From Klenkia sesuvii (lineage in GTDB: Bacteria; Actinomycetota; Actinomycetes; Mycobacteriales; Geodermatophilaceae), in contig NZ_JBAPLU010000003.1 in the NCBI RefSeq assembly GCF_037083825.1, forward strand, positions 1 through 64,000: DNA of 64,000 nt, read 5' to 3'. Shown piece by piece: positions 17,450-26,091 of the stretch (the first letter of the stretch is position 1; every line of letters begins with the position of its first letter). The notes beneath the pieces were generated by a model. It saw nothing but the letters and a program-made list of their open reading frames with translations. It searched no databases and was not told where the DNA came from. Made by a program: the position numbers and the translations under genes.

Positions 17450-18639
17450 GCGCGTCCGTGACCGCACCGACCCGCCAGCTGCGCCGCGCCCGCGTCGCCG
17501 TCGCCACCTGCTTCGCCCTCAACGCGGTGTTCTACACCAACCTCGTCCCGCGGTTGCCCGAGCTGCGCGACGACCTGGGCCTGTCCAACGGCGCCCTGGG
17601 TGCGGCCCTGGCCGCTGCCCCGCTCGGGGCGCTGCTCATGGGGCCGGCCGCCGCCGTGCTCATCGCCCGCCTCGGCTCGGGCCCGGTGGCCTCGATCGGG
17701 CTGACCGGCCTCGGCGCGGGCGTCGCGGTCGCCGCCGCGGCCCCGAACTGGCCGGTGCTGGCCGCGGCCCTCTTCCTGGTCGGCGCGCTCGACACCGTCG
17801 TCGACGTCGCGCAGAACGCCCACGGCCTCCGGGTGCAGCGGGGCTACGGCCGGTCGATCCTCAACGCGCTGCACGGGCTCTGGAGCCTGGGCGCGGTGGC
17901 CGGGGGGCTGCTGGGCTCCCTGGTGGCCGGGCTGGGCGTGCCCCGCGAGCTCCACCTGGTCGTCTCCGCGGTCGTGTTCGGCGCCGTGGCGCTGCTGGTG
18001 CGGGCATGGATGCTGCCCGGCCGGGACGGCGCCGACGTGGTCGCCGGCACCGGGGCGACCGCACCGGCGCCCCGCCGGGCGCGCCGCACCGCCCTGGTGG
18101 CGCTGGCCGCCCTGGGGGTGCTCGCCGCCGCCGGGGCCTTCGTGGAGGACGCCGCGGCCTCGTGGAGCGCGATCTGGCTGCGCGACGACCTGGGCGCCGG
18201 GGTGCTGGCCGCCGGGCTCGGGTTCGTCGTCTTCCAGGTCGCGATGACCGCCGGGCGGCTCACCGGGGACCGGGTGGTCGACCGGTTCGGGCAGCGCCGG
18301 GTGGCCCGGGTCGGCGGCGCGGTCATCGCCGCCGGGTTCGCGGTCATGCTCGCCGCGCCGTCGCTGCCGACCACCCTGGTGGGCTTCGCCCTCGCCGGGG
18401 TGGGGGTGGCGACGCTGGTGCCGGCGGTCTACGCCGCCGCCGACGAGGTGCCGGGGCTGCCCACCGGGGTCGGGCTCACCGCGGTCAACCTGCTGCTGCG
18501 GCTGGGGTTCCTGGTCTCCCCGCCGCTCATCGGGGTGGTGTCCGACGCGGTGGGCCTGCGGGTCGGCCTGGGGTTCGTCGTGCTGGCCGGCGTGCTGGTG
18601 GTCGGGCTCGGCCGCGTGCTGCGCACCCGGGTGGGGTGA
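17446..18639 (+). CDS. MFS transporter (probable drug or metabolite exporter)
   Basis: The 397-residue protein has 12 predicted membrane helices in two six-helix halves separated by a charged loop around residue 190-205. It starts with a short basic N-terminus. The A-like motif region around RLGSGPVAS and GRLTGDRVVDRFGQRRV in the second half fits MFS. It belongs to the FucP/YbjJ-like or DHA group; substrate unknown. It overlaps its TetR gene by 4 bases. The stop codon is the first part of a large hairpin. Confidence 0.88.
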   Translation: MSASVTAPTRQLRRARVAVATCFALNAVFYTNLVPRLPELRDDLGLSNGALGAALAAAPLGALLMGPAAAVLIARLGSGPVASIGLTGLGAGVAVAAAAPNWPVLAAALFLVGALDTVVDVAQNAHGLRVQRGYGRSILNALHGLWSLGAVAGGLLGSLVAGLGVPRELHLVVSAVVFGAVALLVRAWMLPGRDGADVVAGTGATAPAPRRARRTALVALAALGVLAAAGAFVEDAAASWSAIWLRDDLGAGVLAAGLGFVVFQVAMTAGRLTGDRVVDRFGQRRVARVGGAVIAAGFAVMLAAPSLPTTLVGFALAGVGVATLVPAVYAAADEVPGLPTGVGLTAVNLLLRLGFLVSPPLIGVVSDAVGLRVGLGFVVLAGVLVVGLGRVLRTRVG

Positions 18640-18699
18640 TCACCCCGGGTCAGGCGCTGCCTCCCGGGATGGGAGGCCGCAGCCGACCCGCGGTGATCA
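18637..18699. terminator. Bidirectional hairpin between convergent genes
   Basis: Outer arms TGATCACCCCGGGTC (18637-18651) and GACCCGCGGTGATCA (18685-18699) pair at 14 of 15 positions. Inside is a perfect 7-bp hairpin GCCTCCC/GGGAGGC (18659-18665, 18671-18677). The element starts at the MFS stop codon and ends 10 bases before the permease stop. It can terminate both transcripts. Confidence 0.6.
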
Positions 18700-18708
18700 T
18701 GCTGCGCC

Positions 18709-20436
18709 TCAGCGCTCCGGCGCCGGGTCGGCCAGCGCCGCGACCACCCCGAGCAGCACCAGGCCGGCTGCGGGGGCACCGACGACCCACGGGGCGCGCT
18801 CCAGGTAGCCGGTGGTCTCGGCCAGCGCCCGACCCCACTCCGGTGACTCGGCGCCGGCGCCCAGCCCCAGGAACGACAGCCCGGCCAGGGCCAGCGACGC
18901 GTGCGGGACCCGCACCAGCGCGTGCCGCAGCACCGGCGGGCCGACGACCGGCAGCAGGTGTCGGCGCACCACGTGCCAGCGGCCGGCCCCGCCCGCCACC
19001 GCGGCCACGTGGAAGCCCGATGCCCGGGCCTCGACCGCCAGGGTGCGGGCGTGCACCGCGAGGGGGATCCAGCCCACCAGGGTGACCGCGACGCAGGCCG
19101 CCAGCAGGCCGGGCCCGGTCACCGCCGCGACCACGATGCCCACCACGACCGCCGGCAGCGCGTTGAGCACGTCCGCCGGGCCCGACCGGTCCCCCCGCCC
19201 CAGCAGGCCCGCGGCCAGCCCGACGACCAGGGTGAGGGCGGACAGCACGACCGCCAGCCCCACCGACAGCAGCGCGCCGTGGCCGAACCGGGCCAGGACG
19301 TCCCGGCCCAGCGGGTCCGCGCCGAGCGGGTGCGCCCACGACGGCGGGGCCAGCCGCAGGTCGACGTCCTGGGCGGTCGGGTCGCGCAGCAGACCGGCCA
19401 GCACGGCCAGCAGCAGCAGCCCGGCGACGACGCCGGCGGCGCGCTGCGGACGTCGTCGGCCGGCGGCGGCCTCGGGGGTGAACCCGCTGCCGGTGCGGGC
19501 GGGTCCCAGGACGAGCCGGTGGACCAGCACCCCGCCGCCGCCGACGAGCAGGCCCGTGGCCACCAGCAGCACCACCGCGGCCTGCACCACCGGGACGTCC
19601 TGGCTGAGCGCCGCGCGCAGGGCGGTGCCGCCCAGGCCGGGGATGTCGAAGACCGCCTCCACGACCGCGGCGGCCCCGAGGGTGCCCACGAGCAGCAGCA
19701 GGATCTGGGGGACGACGACCGCGACCGCGCGGCGGCCCAGCGCCGTCGCGACCGCGGAGCGCCGCACCCCGGCGGCCCGCCACGTGCGCACCCACGACTC
19801 CCCCGCGGTGGCGGCGACGGCACCGGCGAGCAACCGGGCCAGCACCCCGGCGGCCGGGACGCCGAGCGCGAGGGCGGGCAGCACCAGGTGCTCGGGCCCG
19901 GTGAAGCCGGTGGTGGGCAGCAGTCCCCAGCCGACGGCCAGCACGGCCACCAGGAGCACCGCGAGGACGAACTCCGGCAACGCCGACAGCGCCCCGCCGA
20001 CGGCCGCGCCGGGCCCGCCCCCGCGCAGCCGGCCGTCGGCGGCGCGGAGCAGGGCGGGCACGGTGAGCAGGCCGGCCAGCAGCAGGGCGAGCAGGCTCGC
20101 CGCGCCCGCGACGGTCAGGGAGACGCCCAGCGCCGGCAGCACGGTGTCGGCGACCGGCGTCCGCGACACCCACGACGTGCCCAGGTCGCCGGTGAGCAGG
20201 CGGCCGAGGAACCCGAGCGTGCCGGTGACCGGGTCGGCGGGCAGGTCCAGCTGCCGGCGCACCGCCTCGAGCGCGGCCGCGTCGGGGGTGCCCTCGACGT
20301 CGCGGGCGCGCAGCACCGACCGGGCCGGGTCGGCTCCCGAGAGCCACGGCAGCGCACCCACCAGCAGGGCGGTGCCCGCCAGGGCGCCCAGGACGCCGGC
20401 CGCCCGGGGCAGCCTGCCCAGCAGCGCCGTGGTCAC
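18709..20436 (-). CDS. ABC transporter permease, natural DppB-DppC fusion
   Basis: A single 575-residue frame contains two peptide/nickel-type permease domains. The N-terminal half matches DppB/NikB (first helix, large loop with QLDLPADPVTGTLGFLGRLLTGDLGTSW, EAA loop near WRAAGVRRSAVATALGRRA). The C-terminal half matches DppC/NikC (HPLGADPLGRDVLARFGHGA, then EAA region EARASGFHVAAVAGGAGRWHVV, and LSFLGLGAGAESPEWG). A basic linker at about 325-350 joins them. In most loci these are separate genes. The GTG at 20436 overlaps the lipoprotein stop by 4 bases. Confidence 0.88.
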   Translation of the reverse strand: MTTALLGRLPRAAGVLGALAGTALLVGALPWLSGADPARSVLRARDVEGTPDAAALEAVRRQLDLPADPVTGTLGFLGRLLTGDLGTSWVSRTPVADTVLPALGVSLTVAGAASLLALLLAGLLTVPALLRAADGRLRGGGPGAAVGGALSALPEFVLAVLLVAVLAVGWGLLPTTGFTGPEHLVLPALALGVPAAGVLARLLAGAVAATAGESWVRTWRAAGVRRSAVATALGRRAVAVVVPQILLLLVGTLGAAAVVEAVFDIPGLGGTALRAALSQDVPVVQAAVVLLVATGLLVGGGGVLVHRLVLGPARTGSGFTPEAAAGRRRPQRAAGVVAGLLLLAVLAGLLRDPTAQDVDLRLAPPSWAHPLGADPLGRDVLARFGHGALLSVGLAVVLSALTLVVGLAAGLLGRGDRSGPADVLNALPAVVVGIVVAAVTGPGLLAACVAVTLVGWIPLAVHARTLAVEARASGFHVAAVAGGAGRWHVVRRHLLPVVGPPVLRHALVRVPHASLALAGLSFLGLGAGAESPEWGRALAETTGYLERAPWVVGAPAAGLVLLGVVAALADPAPER

Positions 20437-21914
20437 CGCCCCGTGGTGGTGGCGACCGTGACGACCTGCCGCTCGAACGGGTCGGCCCCGACCCCCTGGA
20501 CACCGCGGGCCACGCCGGTGCGGCTCTGCTCGTGCAGCACCGGGACGACGGCGCCCGTGGAGAGCACCTGCGCCTCGAGGTCGGCAGCGGCCTGCCGGCG
20601 CTCGCGCGGGTCGGTCAGCGCGGCGGCGGCGGCCACGGCGGCGTCGACGGCGGGGTCGCACAACCGGGCCAGGTTGTACCCGCCGTCGCAGGTGAAGTCG
20701 GTGGCGAAGTAGCCGACCGGGTCGCCGGTGTCGAGCAGGGTGAGCCGGCTGCCGAGGACGGCGTCGAAGGCACCGGCGAGCAGGTCGGGCTCCAGGGTGG
20801 CGTAGGTCTGCACGACCACCTCCACGGTGAACCCCGCGGCCCGCAGCTGCTCGGCCAGCACCGCGGCGGCCTCGGGCAGCTCGGGCCGGTCGTCGTAGGT
20901 GGCCAGCCGGATGCTCGCCCCTGCCGGGTCACCCGCGGCCGGCAGGGTGGGGGCGGTGCGCACCGCGGCGCCGAGGGTGTCGTCGGTGAGCAGGCCGGGG
21001 GCGACGTCGGCCTGGCCCTCGACGACGCCGTCGACGACCGGCCCGGCGTCGACCGCGGCGACCGCGGCCGCCCGCAGCGCCGGGTCGGCGAAGACCCCGT
21101 CGGCGGTGTTCAGCTGCAGCGCGGTCACCCGCGGCAGGGACGTCGTCACCACGCGCTGCTCGTCGGTGAGGGTGGCCAGCTGGGCGATCGGCACCCCCTG
21201 GACGACGTCGAGCTCGCCCGCGCGCAGCGACGACGTGCGGGAGTCGGCGTCGTCGACGAACCGGACGTCGACCCCGTCGGCGGCCGGCGGGCCACCCCAG
21301 TAGTCGGCCGCGGCGTCGAGGGTGGCCGACTGCACCCCCTGCACGTCGGTGATCGCGTAGGGGCCGGTGCCGTGACCGACGGGGTCGGGGGCCGCGGGGT
21401 CGGTGTAGGCGTCGGATGAGAGCACGACCAACGAGGGCGCGCCCAGCCGCTGCACCAGCAGCGGGTCGGCCTGCGCGGCCTGCACCTGCACGGTGTCGGT
21501 GTCCACCGCGGTGGCCACCAGGCCGACGTCGCGCAGCACGCGCAGCCCGGGGTCGGCGGCCGCGGCGGCGTTCAGCGACCCGGCGACGGCCTCGGCGTCC
21601 ATCGGGGTGCCGTCGTGGAAGACCACGTCGTCGCGCAGCTCCAGCACCGCCGTCCGGTCGTCGACGAACTCCCAGGACTCGGCCAGCTGCGGTTCGGCGG
21701 CGCCGGAGGCCTCGAAGGTCACCAGGGTCTCGGCCGCACCCATGCGGGTGAGCAGGAGGGCGTCGTCGGTCCACGGCGAGAGGGCCGCCACCGGGGGGAA
21801 GGGCAGGGCGACCCGCAACCGGTCGGCGGCGTCGTCGGTGCTGTCCCCGCCGCCGGCGAAGCACCCGCTGACCAGCAGGGCGGGGACGGCGAGGAGGGCG
21901 GTGCGGCGGTTCAC
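20433..21914 (-). CDS. ABC transporter substrate-binding lipoprotein, family 5
   Basis: The 493-residue protein has a short signal peptide ending in the lipobox LLVSGC (lipidated Cys18), then the family 5 (DppA/OppA/NikA) fold: WTDDALLLTRMGAAETLVTF, ELRDDVVFHDGTPMDAEAV and GTGPYAITDV are typical. It would bind a peptide, nickel or metal-chelate ligand outside the membrane. Residues do not reveal which. The GTG start overlaps the MFS stop and its end overlaps the permease start. Confidence 0.9.
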   Translation of the reverse strand: MNRRTALLAVPALLVSGCFAGGGDSTDDAADRLRVALPFPPVAALSPWTDDALLLTRMGAAETLVTFEASGAAEPQLAESWEFVDDRTAVLELRDDVVFHDGTPMDAEAVAGSLNAAAAADPGLRVLRDVGLVATAVDTDTVQVQAAQADPLLVQRLGAPSLVVLSSDAYTDPAAPDPVGHGTGPYAITDVQGVQSATLDAAADYWGGPPAADGVDVRFVDDADSRTSSLRAGELDVVQGVPIAQLATLTDEQRVVTTSLPRVTALQLNTADGVFADPALRAAAVAAVDAGPVVDGVVEGQADVAPGLLTDDTLGAAVRTAPTLPAAGDPAGASIRLATYDDRPELPEAAAVLAEQLRAAGFTVEVVVQTYATLEPDLLAGAFDAVLGSRLTLLDTGDPVGYFATDFTCDGGYNLARLCDPAVDAAVAAAAALTDPRERRQAAADLEAQVLSTGAVVPVLHEQSRTGVARGVQGVGADPFERQVVTVATTTGR

Positions 21915-23188
21915 GGTGCTCCTAGGGGTTCGGGGACGGCGACGGTGCGGCGGGTGAGCAGCCACAGCCCCACCGCGGAGGCGGCGGGCAGGGCGGCGAG
22001 GACGAGCCACGGGACGGCGGCGGCCGGCTGCGGGACCGCGGCCAGGTCCAGGAGCGCGCCGACACCGGTGCTGCCGACGAGGACGGCCAGGCCGCCGGCC
22101 GAGGCCAGCACGCCGAAGTGCGCGCCCAGCCGCTGCTCACCGGCCAACCGGGGCACCAGGTCCTGGGCCACCGGGACGGCGACCATCTGGCCCAGGTACA
22201 GCAGCAGGGCGAAGCCGACGGCCGGTGCCAGCGCCTGGACGCCGTCGGGTGGGGTCACCGGGGCCAGCACGGCCACGAGCAGGAACGAGCAGCTCATGAG
22301 CCCGAACCCGACGGGGAGGGCGCGCGCCGGGCCGGCGCGGCGGGCACGGGTGGTGATGGGCAGCTGGAACAGCAGCACGCTGACCGCGGCCGCGACGAAC
22401 ACCCAGCCGAGGGCGCCCTGCGAGCCGGTGGCGCGGTCGAGCTCCACCGGCAGCGCGAGGTAGAGCTGGTTGTAGGAGAGCAGGTAGGTGCAGTAGCAGG
22501 CGGTGAAGGCCAGGAACCGCCGGTTGCGGAGCACGTGCCCCCAGCCGGCGGTGACCGGCTCGCCGTCCCCGGTGCCGGTGCGCAGGTCACGCGGCAGGAG
22601 CAGCAGGTGCGCCGTGAGGACGACGACGAACACCCCGGCCGCGACCGAGCAGGTGACCGAGAAGGGCACCCCGAGCAGCACCGCACCCAGCACGGGGCCG
22701 GTGACCGAGCCGAGCTTGGCGGCGATCGCGTCGAGCCCGAAGACCTCGGCGCGGGTGGCCACCCCGGCCTCCTCCAGCTGCCGTCCCTGGTCGGCCAGCG
22801 CCGACTCCACGGCCGGGGAGAACAGCGCGGCGGCGAACCCCACGAGCACGACGCCGAGCAGGACGCCGGGCAGGCTCTCGACCACGGCGAGGACCAGGAA
22901 GCCCGCGATGCGGATCGAGCAGCCGACGACGACCACGGGCTTGACCCCGAAGCGGTCGGTGAGCCCGCCGCCGAGGAAGAACAGGCCCTGCTGGCTGAAG
23001 GTGCGCACCCCCAGCACGAGCCCGATCACCCCGCCGGCCAGCGCCAGGTCCTGCGAGAGGTGCACGGCCAGGAACGGCACGACGAGGTAGAACCCGACGT
23101 TGAAGGCGAGCTGGGAGGCCAGCAGCAGCCGGGGCACGGCCGGCAGCCGGCGCAGCAGCACCAGCGGGGCCCACCGCACGCCGGTCAC
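21911..23188 (-). CDS. MFS transporter inside the ABC operon
   Basis: The 425-residue, 12-helix MFS protein has the motif A loop GGGLTDRFGVKPVVVVG after the second helix region. It belongs to the DHA1-like exporters. It sits between the ATPase and lipoprotein genes with 4-base overlaps on both sides, so it is part of the same system. In opine-metallophore loci (staphylopine cnt) an MFS protein exports the metallophore that the ABC importer brings back with metal; that analogy is the main functional hint. Confidence 0.88.
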   Translation of the reverse strand: MTGVRWAPLVLLRRLPAVPRLLLASQLAFNVGFYLVVPFLAVHLSQDLALAGGVIGLVLGVRTFSQQGLFFLGGGLTDRFGVKPVVVVGCSIRIAGFLVLAVVESLPGVLLGVVLVGFAAALFSPAVESALADQGRQLEEAGVATRAEVFGLDAIAAKLGSVTGPVLGAVLLGVPFSVTCSVAAGVFVVVLTAHLLLLPRDLRTGTGDGEPVTAGWGHVLRNRRFLAFTACYCTYLLSYNQLYLALPVELDRATGSQGALGWVFVAAAVSVLLFQLPITTRARRAGPARALPVGFGLMSCSFLLVAVLAPVTPPDGVQALAPAVGFALLLYLGQMVAVPVAQDLVPRLAGEQRLGAHFGVLASAGGLAVLVGSTGVGALLDLAAVPQPAAAVPWLVLAALPAASAVGLWLLTRRTVAVPEPLGAP

Positions 23189-23946
23189 GACGCCACCGGC
23201 GCGAGGGTGGGGACGGCGTCCAGCAGCGCGGCGGTGACCGGGTGGGCCGGCCGGGCGAACACCTGGGGCACGGGCCCCTCCTCGACCACGCGGCCGGCGT
23301 CGAGCACCAGCACCCGGTCGCAGAGCCGCTGCACCACGCCGAGGTCGTGCGAGACCACCAGCAGCGCCAGGCCCTCGGCGGCCGACAGCCGGGCGAGCAG
23401 GTCGACCACCTGCCGCCGGACGACGACGTCGAGGGCGCTGACCGGCTCGTCGGCGACCACGAGGTCTGGCCGCGGCGCCAGCGCACGGGCGATGGCCAGG
23501 CGCTGGCGCTGCCCGCCGGAGAACTCGTGCGGCCACCGGTCGACGGCATCGGGCTCCAGGCCCACCGCCACCAGCAGCTCGGCGACCCGGGCCGCGTGGT
23601 CGCCGGGCACCCGCAGGCAGCGCAGGGGTTCGGCGACCGCATCGCCCACGCGCATGCGGGGGTTGAAGGACCGGCCGGGGTCCTGCGGCACCGTCTGCAC
23701 CCGTCGGCGGAACCAGCGCAGGGAGCGTGCCGACCCCGGGCGCACCGCCCGCCCGTCGAGGGTGACCGTGCCGGCGGTGGGGGTGTCGAGGGCGAGCAGC
23801 AGCCGGGCGAGGGTCGACTTGCCGGCGCCCGACTCCCCCACCACGGCCATCCGCTCGCCGGCGGCCACCCCGAGGGACACGTCGTCGAGCGCGACCGCGC
23901 CCCGGTGGCGCCGGGTCAGGCCGTCGGCCCGCAGCAGCGGGCTCAC
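23185..23946 (-). CDS. ABC transporter ATPase (DppF/NikE-like)
   Basis: The 253-residue ATPase has Walker A GESGAGKST, the Q-loop in VPQDPGRSFNP, signature FSGGQRQRLAIARAL, Walker B LVVADEPVSALD and H-loop VVSHD. The QDPGRSFNPRM segment is typical of the DppF/OppF/NikE group. The start is GTG at 23946, overlapping the stop of the preceding ATPase by 4 bases; its stop overlaps the MFS start. Confidence 0.92.
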   Translation of the reverse strand: MSPLLRADGLTRRHRGAVALDDVSLGVAAGERMAVVGESGAGKSTLARLLLALDTPTAGTVTLDGRAVRPGSARSLRWFRRRVQTVPQDPGRSFNPRMRVGDAVAEPLRCLRVPGDHAARVAELLVAVGLEPDAVDRWPHEFSGGQRQRLAIARALAPRPDLVVADEPVSALDVVVRRQVVDLLARLSAAEGLALLVVSHDLGVVQRLCDRVLVLDAGRVVEEGPVPQVFARPAHPVTAALLDAVPTLAPVAS

Positions 23947-24704
23947 CGGACCACCGACAGCTCGCGCGCGGCAGCGACGACCTCGGCCAGCCGCGGGTCG
24001 GCCAGCACGTCGGCCACCGGTCCGTCGACGACCAGCCGGCCGCCCTGCAGCACCAGCAGCCGGCTGCACAGCCGCGCGGCGACGGCGAGGTCGTGGGTGA
24101 CCAGCAGCAGCGCCGCACGATCGGGGCCGGTCACCCGGTCGAGCAGGTCCAGGACGCCGGCCTGCACGGTGGGGTCCAGGGCGGAGGTCGGCTCGTCGGC
24201 GACCAGCAGCCGGGGCGCGCCGACCAGGGCCAGGGCCAGGGCGACCCGCTGGCGCTGCCCGCCGGAGAGCTGGGCCGGGAAGCGCCGGGCGGCACCGGGC
24301 AGGCCGACCTCGGTCAGCAGGGCCACGGCCCGGCGGGACGCCTCGCGCCGGCCGACCCCACGGGCACGCAGCGGGAGGGCGACCTGCCGGCCGACCCGGG
24401 TCAGCGGGTCCAGGGCGGTGCCGGGGTCCTGGGCGACCAGCGCCGTGGCGCGCCCGCGCAGGGGACGCCAGCGGGCAGGGCCGGCGCCGACCACCTCCGT
24501 GCCCTCGACCTGCACGCTGCCGGTGACCTGGAGGCCGGTGCCGGTGAGGCCGAGGACGGCGGCGACGAGCTGGGACTTGCCGGCCCCGGACGCGCCGACA
24601 ACACCGACCCGCTCGCCCGGGGCGAGGTCGAAGGTGATGCCGGCCAGGAGCGGGGTGCGGGGCGGCGCGTCGGTGGCGACGGACAGGTCGTGCACGTGCA
24701 GCAC
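23943..24704 (-). CDS. ABC transporter ATPase (DppD/NikD-like)
   Basis: First gene of the five-gene transport operon. The 253-residue ATPase has Walker A GASGAGKSQ (Gln in place of the usual second Ser/Thr after Lys-Ser), Q-loop AQDPGTALDPL, signature LSGGQRQRVALALAL, Walker B LLVADEPTSALD and H-loop LVTHD. QDPGTALDP is the DppD/OppD/NikD form. It starts with GTG at 24704 preceded by GAGGAG. Two palindromes lie upstream and may control the operon. Confidence 0.92.
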   Translation of the reverse strand: MLHVHDLSVATDAPPRTPLLAGITFDLAPGERVGVVGASGAGKSQLVAAVLGLTGTGLQVTGSVQVEGTEVVGAGPARWRPLRGRATALVAQDPGTALDPLTRVGRQVALPLRARGVGRREASRRAVALLTEVGLPGAARRFPAQLSGGQRQRVALALALVGAPRLLVADEPTSALDPTVQAGVLDLLDRVTGPDRAALLLVTHDLAVAARLCSRLLVLQGGRLVVDGPVADVLADPRLAEVVAAARELSVVR

Positions 24705-24745
24705 TCAGCGGGCTCCTCGGTCAGCGGGCTCGGGAGCACAGTAGC

Positions 24746-24760
24746 TGCGAACGGTTCGCA
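24746..24760. promoter_or_regulatory. 15-bp perfect palindrome upstream of the ABC/MFS operon
   Basis: TGCGAAC-G-GTTCGCA is a perfect 7-bp inverted repeat around one base, 42 bases upstream of the first ATPase start. The size and symmetry resemble Fur/Zur-family or similar dimer sites (it shares the TG...AA...TT...CA skeleton of 15-bp Zur boxes). The CGAAC/GTTCG halves are too close to be a LexA site. It is a candidate operator for the transport operon. Confidence 0.5.
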
Positions 24761-24767
24761 TCAGTGA

Positions 24768-24783
24768 CTGCGCATGCGCGCAG
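24768..24783. promoter_or_regulatory. Second palindrome upstream of the ABC/MFS operon
   Basis: CTGCGC-ATGC-GCGCAG has perfect 6-bp arms and a 4-base centre. It begins 8 bases after the 15-bp palindrome. It could be a second operator or part of the trmH 3' region, since the trmH stop lies 35 bases further on. Confidence 0.35.
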
Positions 24784-24817
24784 GCACGGTGGCCGGGCCG
24801 CCCCGCGGTGGGTCCGG

Positions 24818-25600
24818 CTACTGGGCGAGCTGGGTGGCGTAGAGGCAGATCCCGGCGGCGACGGCAAGGTTGAGCGACTCCGCGCGCCCGCGCATGGGCA
24901 CCCGCACGCGGTGGTCGGCCCGGGCCGCGAGCGCGTCGTCCAGACCGCGCGCCTCGTTGCCGAACAACCACAGCACCGGCCCGGAGAGCAGGCCGTCGGC
25001 CCCGGCCCGGTCGAGGGCCACCTCGCCGTCCCCGGCGGCGGCCAGCACCCGCACCCCGGCGGCCTGCACCGCCTCCACCAGGACGTCCAGGGGGGCGCTG
25101 CGCACGACGTCGACGTGGAACAGGCTGCCCGCCGAGGAGCGCACGGTCTTGCCCTGGAACGGGTCGGCCGAGCCGCTGCCGAAGACGACGGCGCCCGCGC
25201 CGCAGGCGTCGGCGGTGCGCAGCACCGTCCCGGCGTTGCCCGGGTCGTTCAGCTCGGCGAGGGCCACCGACAGCCGCGGCGGGGCGGTGGCGAGTGCCTC
25301 CACCGGCACGTCGCGCAGCGGGCACACGGCCACCAGGCCCTGCGGGGAGGCGGTCTCGCTGAGGCCGGCAGCGGCCTTCTCGGTGACCACGCGCACGGTG
25401 GCACCGGCGAGCAGGTCCGCGTGGGCAGCCGCGGCGGCCTCCGTGGCGAACAGGTCGGTGACGACGCCGGCGGCCAGCGCCTCGGACACCGCCTGCCGGC
25501 CCTCGGCCAGGAAGGCCCCGGCGGCGTCGCGGCCGGCCCGGCGGGTGAGCTTGCGCGCCGCGGCCACGCGGGCGTTGCGCTCGGTCAGCGGTGCGCTCAT
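24818..25600 (-). CDS. SpoU/TrmH-family RNA 2'-O-ribose methyltransferase
   Basis: The 260-residue SPOUT enzyme uses S-adenosylmethionine to methylate a ribose, most likely in 23S rRNA (RlmB/TsnR type). The three SpoU motifs are clear: ELNDPGNAGTVLRTADACGA, LWLFGNEARGL and the knot-forming RVPMRGRAESLNLAVAAG at the C-terminus. An N-terminal substrate-binding domain occupies about the first 95 residues. It follows rplT, a common actinobacterial arrangement, but a strong hairpin lies between them. ATG start at 25600. Confidence 0.93.
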   Translation of the reverse strand: MSAPLTERNARVAAARKLTRRAGRDAAGAFLAEGRQAVSEALAAGVVTDLFATEAAAAAHADLLAGATVRVVTEKAAAGLSETASPQGLVAVCPLRDVPVEALATAPPRLSVALAELNDPGNAGTVLRTADACGAGAVVFGSGSADPFQGKTVRSSAGSLFHVDVVRSAPLDVLVEAVQAAGVRVLAAAGDGEVALDRAGADGLLSGPVLWLFGNEARGLDDALAARADHRVRVPMRGRAESLNLAVAAGICLYATQLAQ

Positions 25601-25619
25601 GGGGTCTCCCGGACGTGCG

Positions 25620-25656
25620 ACGACGCCGCCACCCCGGTCGGGGGTGACGGCGTCGT
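25620..25656 (-). terminator. Hairpin between rplT and the methyltransferase gene
   Basis: 16-bp arms at 25620-25635 and 25641-25656 pair at 15 of 16 positions around a 5-base loop. It lies just after the rplT stop. It should terminate or attenuate the infC-rpmI-rplT transcript, leaving the methyltransferase at a lower level. Confidence 0.65.
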
Positions 25657-25666
25657 GGCGGGCGAA

Positions 25667-26053
25667 CTAGGCGGCGACGCCGGTCTGGTTCGGAGCAGCG
25701 GCGACCGCGGCACGCGCGGTCTCCACCAGCGCGGCGAAGGCGGCCGGCTCGTTGACGGCCAGCTCGGCCAGGACCTTGCGGTCCAGCTCGATGCCGGCCA
25801 GCTTCAGGCCCTGCATGAACCGGTTGTAGGTCATGTCGTTCTGCCGGGCCGCGGCGTTGATGCGGGTGATCCACAGCTTGCGGAAGTCACCCTTGCGCAC
25901 CTTGCGGTCGCGGTAGGCGTAGGTGGCCGAGTGGAGCAGCTGCTCCTTGGCCTTGCGGTACAGCCGGGACCGCTGACCGCGGTAGCCGCTGGCGGCCTCC
26001 AGGGTCGTCCGGCGCTTCTTCTGGGCGTTGACCGCCCGCTTCACGCGTGCCAC
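25667..26053 (-). CDS. rplT: 50S ribosomal protein L20
   Basis: Early-assembly 23S rRNA-binding protein of 128 residues, with the usual long basic N-terminal extension (ARVKRAVNAQKKRRTTLEAASGY) and globular C-terminal domain. The C-terminus has a short Ala-rich extension. The GTG start is preceded by a strong GAGGAG. In several bacteria L20 represses its own operon; no such site is proven here. Confidence 0.98.
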   Translation of the reverse strand: MARVKRAVNAQKKRRTTLEAASGYRGQRSRLYRKAKEQLLHSATYAYRDRKVRKGDFRKLWITRINAAARQNDMTYNRFMQGLKLAGIELDRKVLAELAVNEPAAFAALVETARAAVAAAPNQTGVAA

Positions 26054-26091
26054 GTGAGTACTCCTCTAGATCGTTTAGGGGGTGGGGGCGG

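Noticed and set aside
24746..24760. LexA (SOS) box reading of CGAAC...GTTCG
   Set aside because: Actinobacterial LexA sites have four bases between the halves; here there is one.
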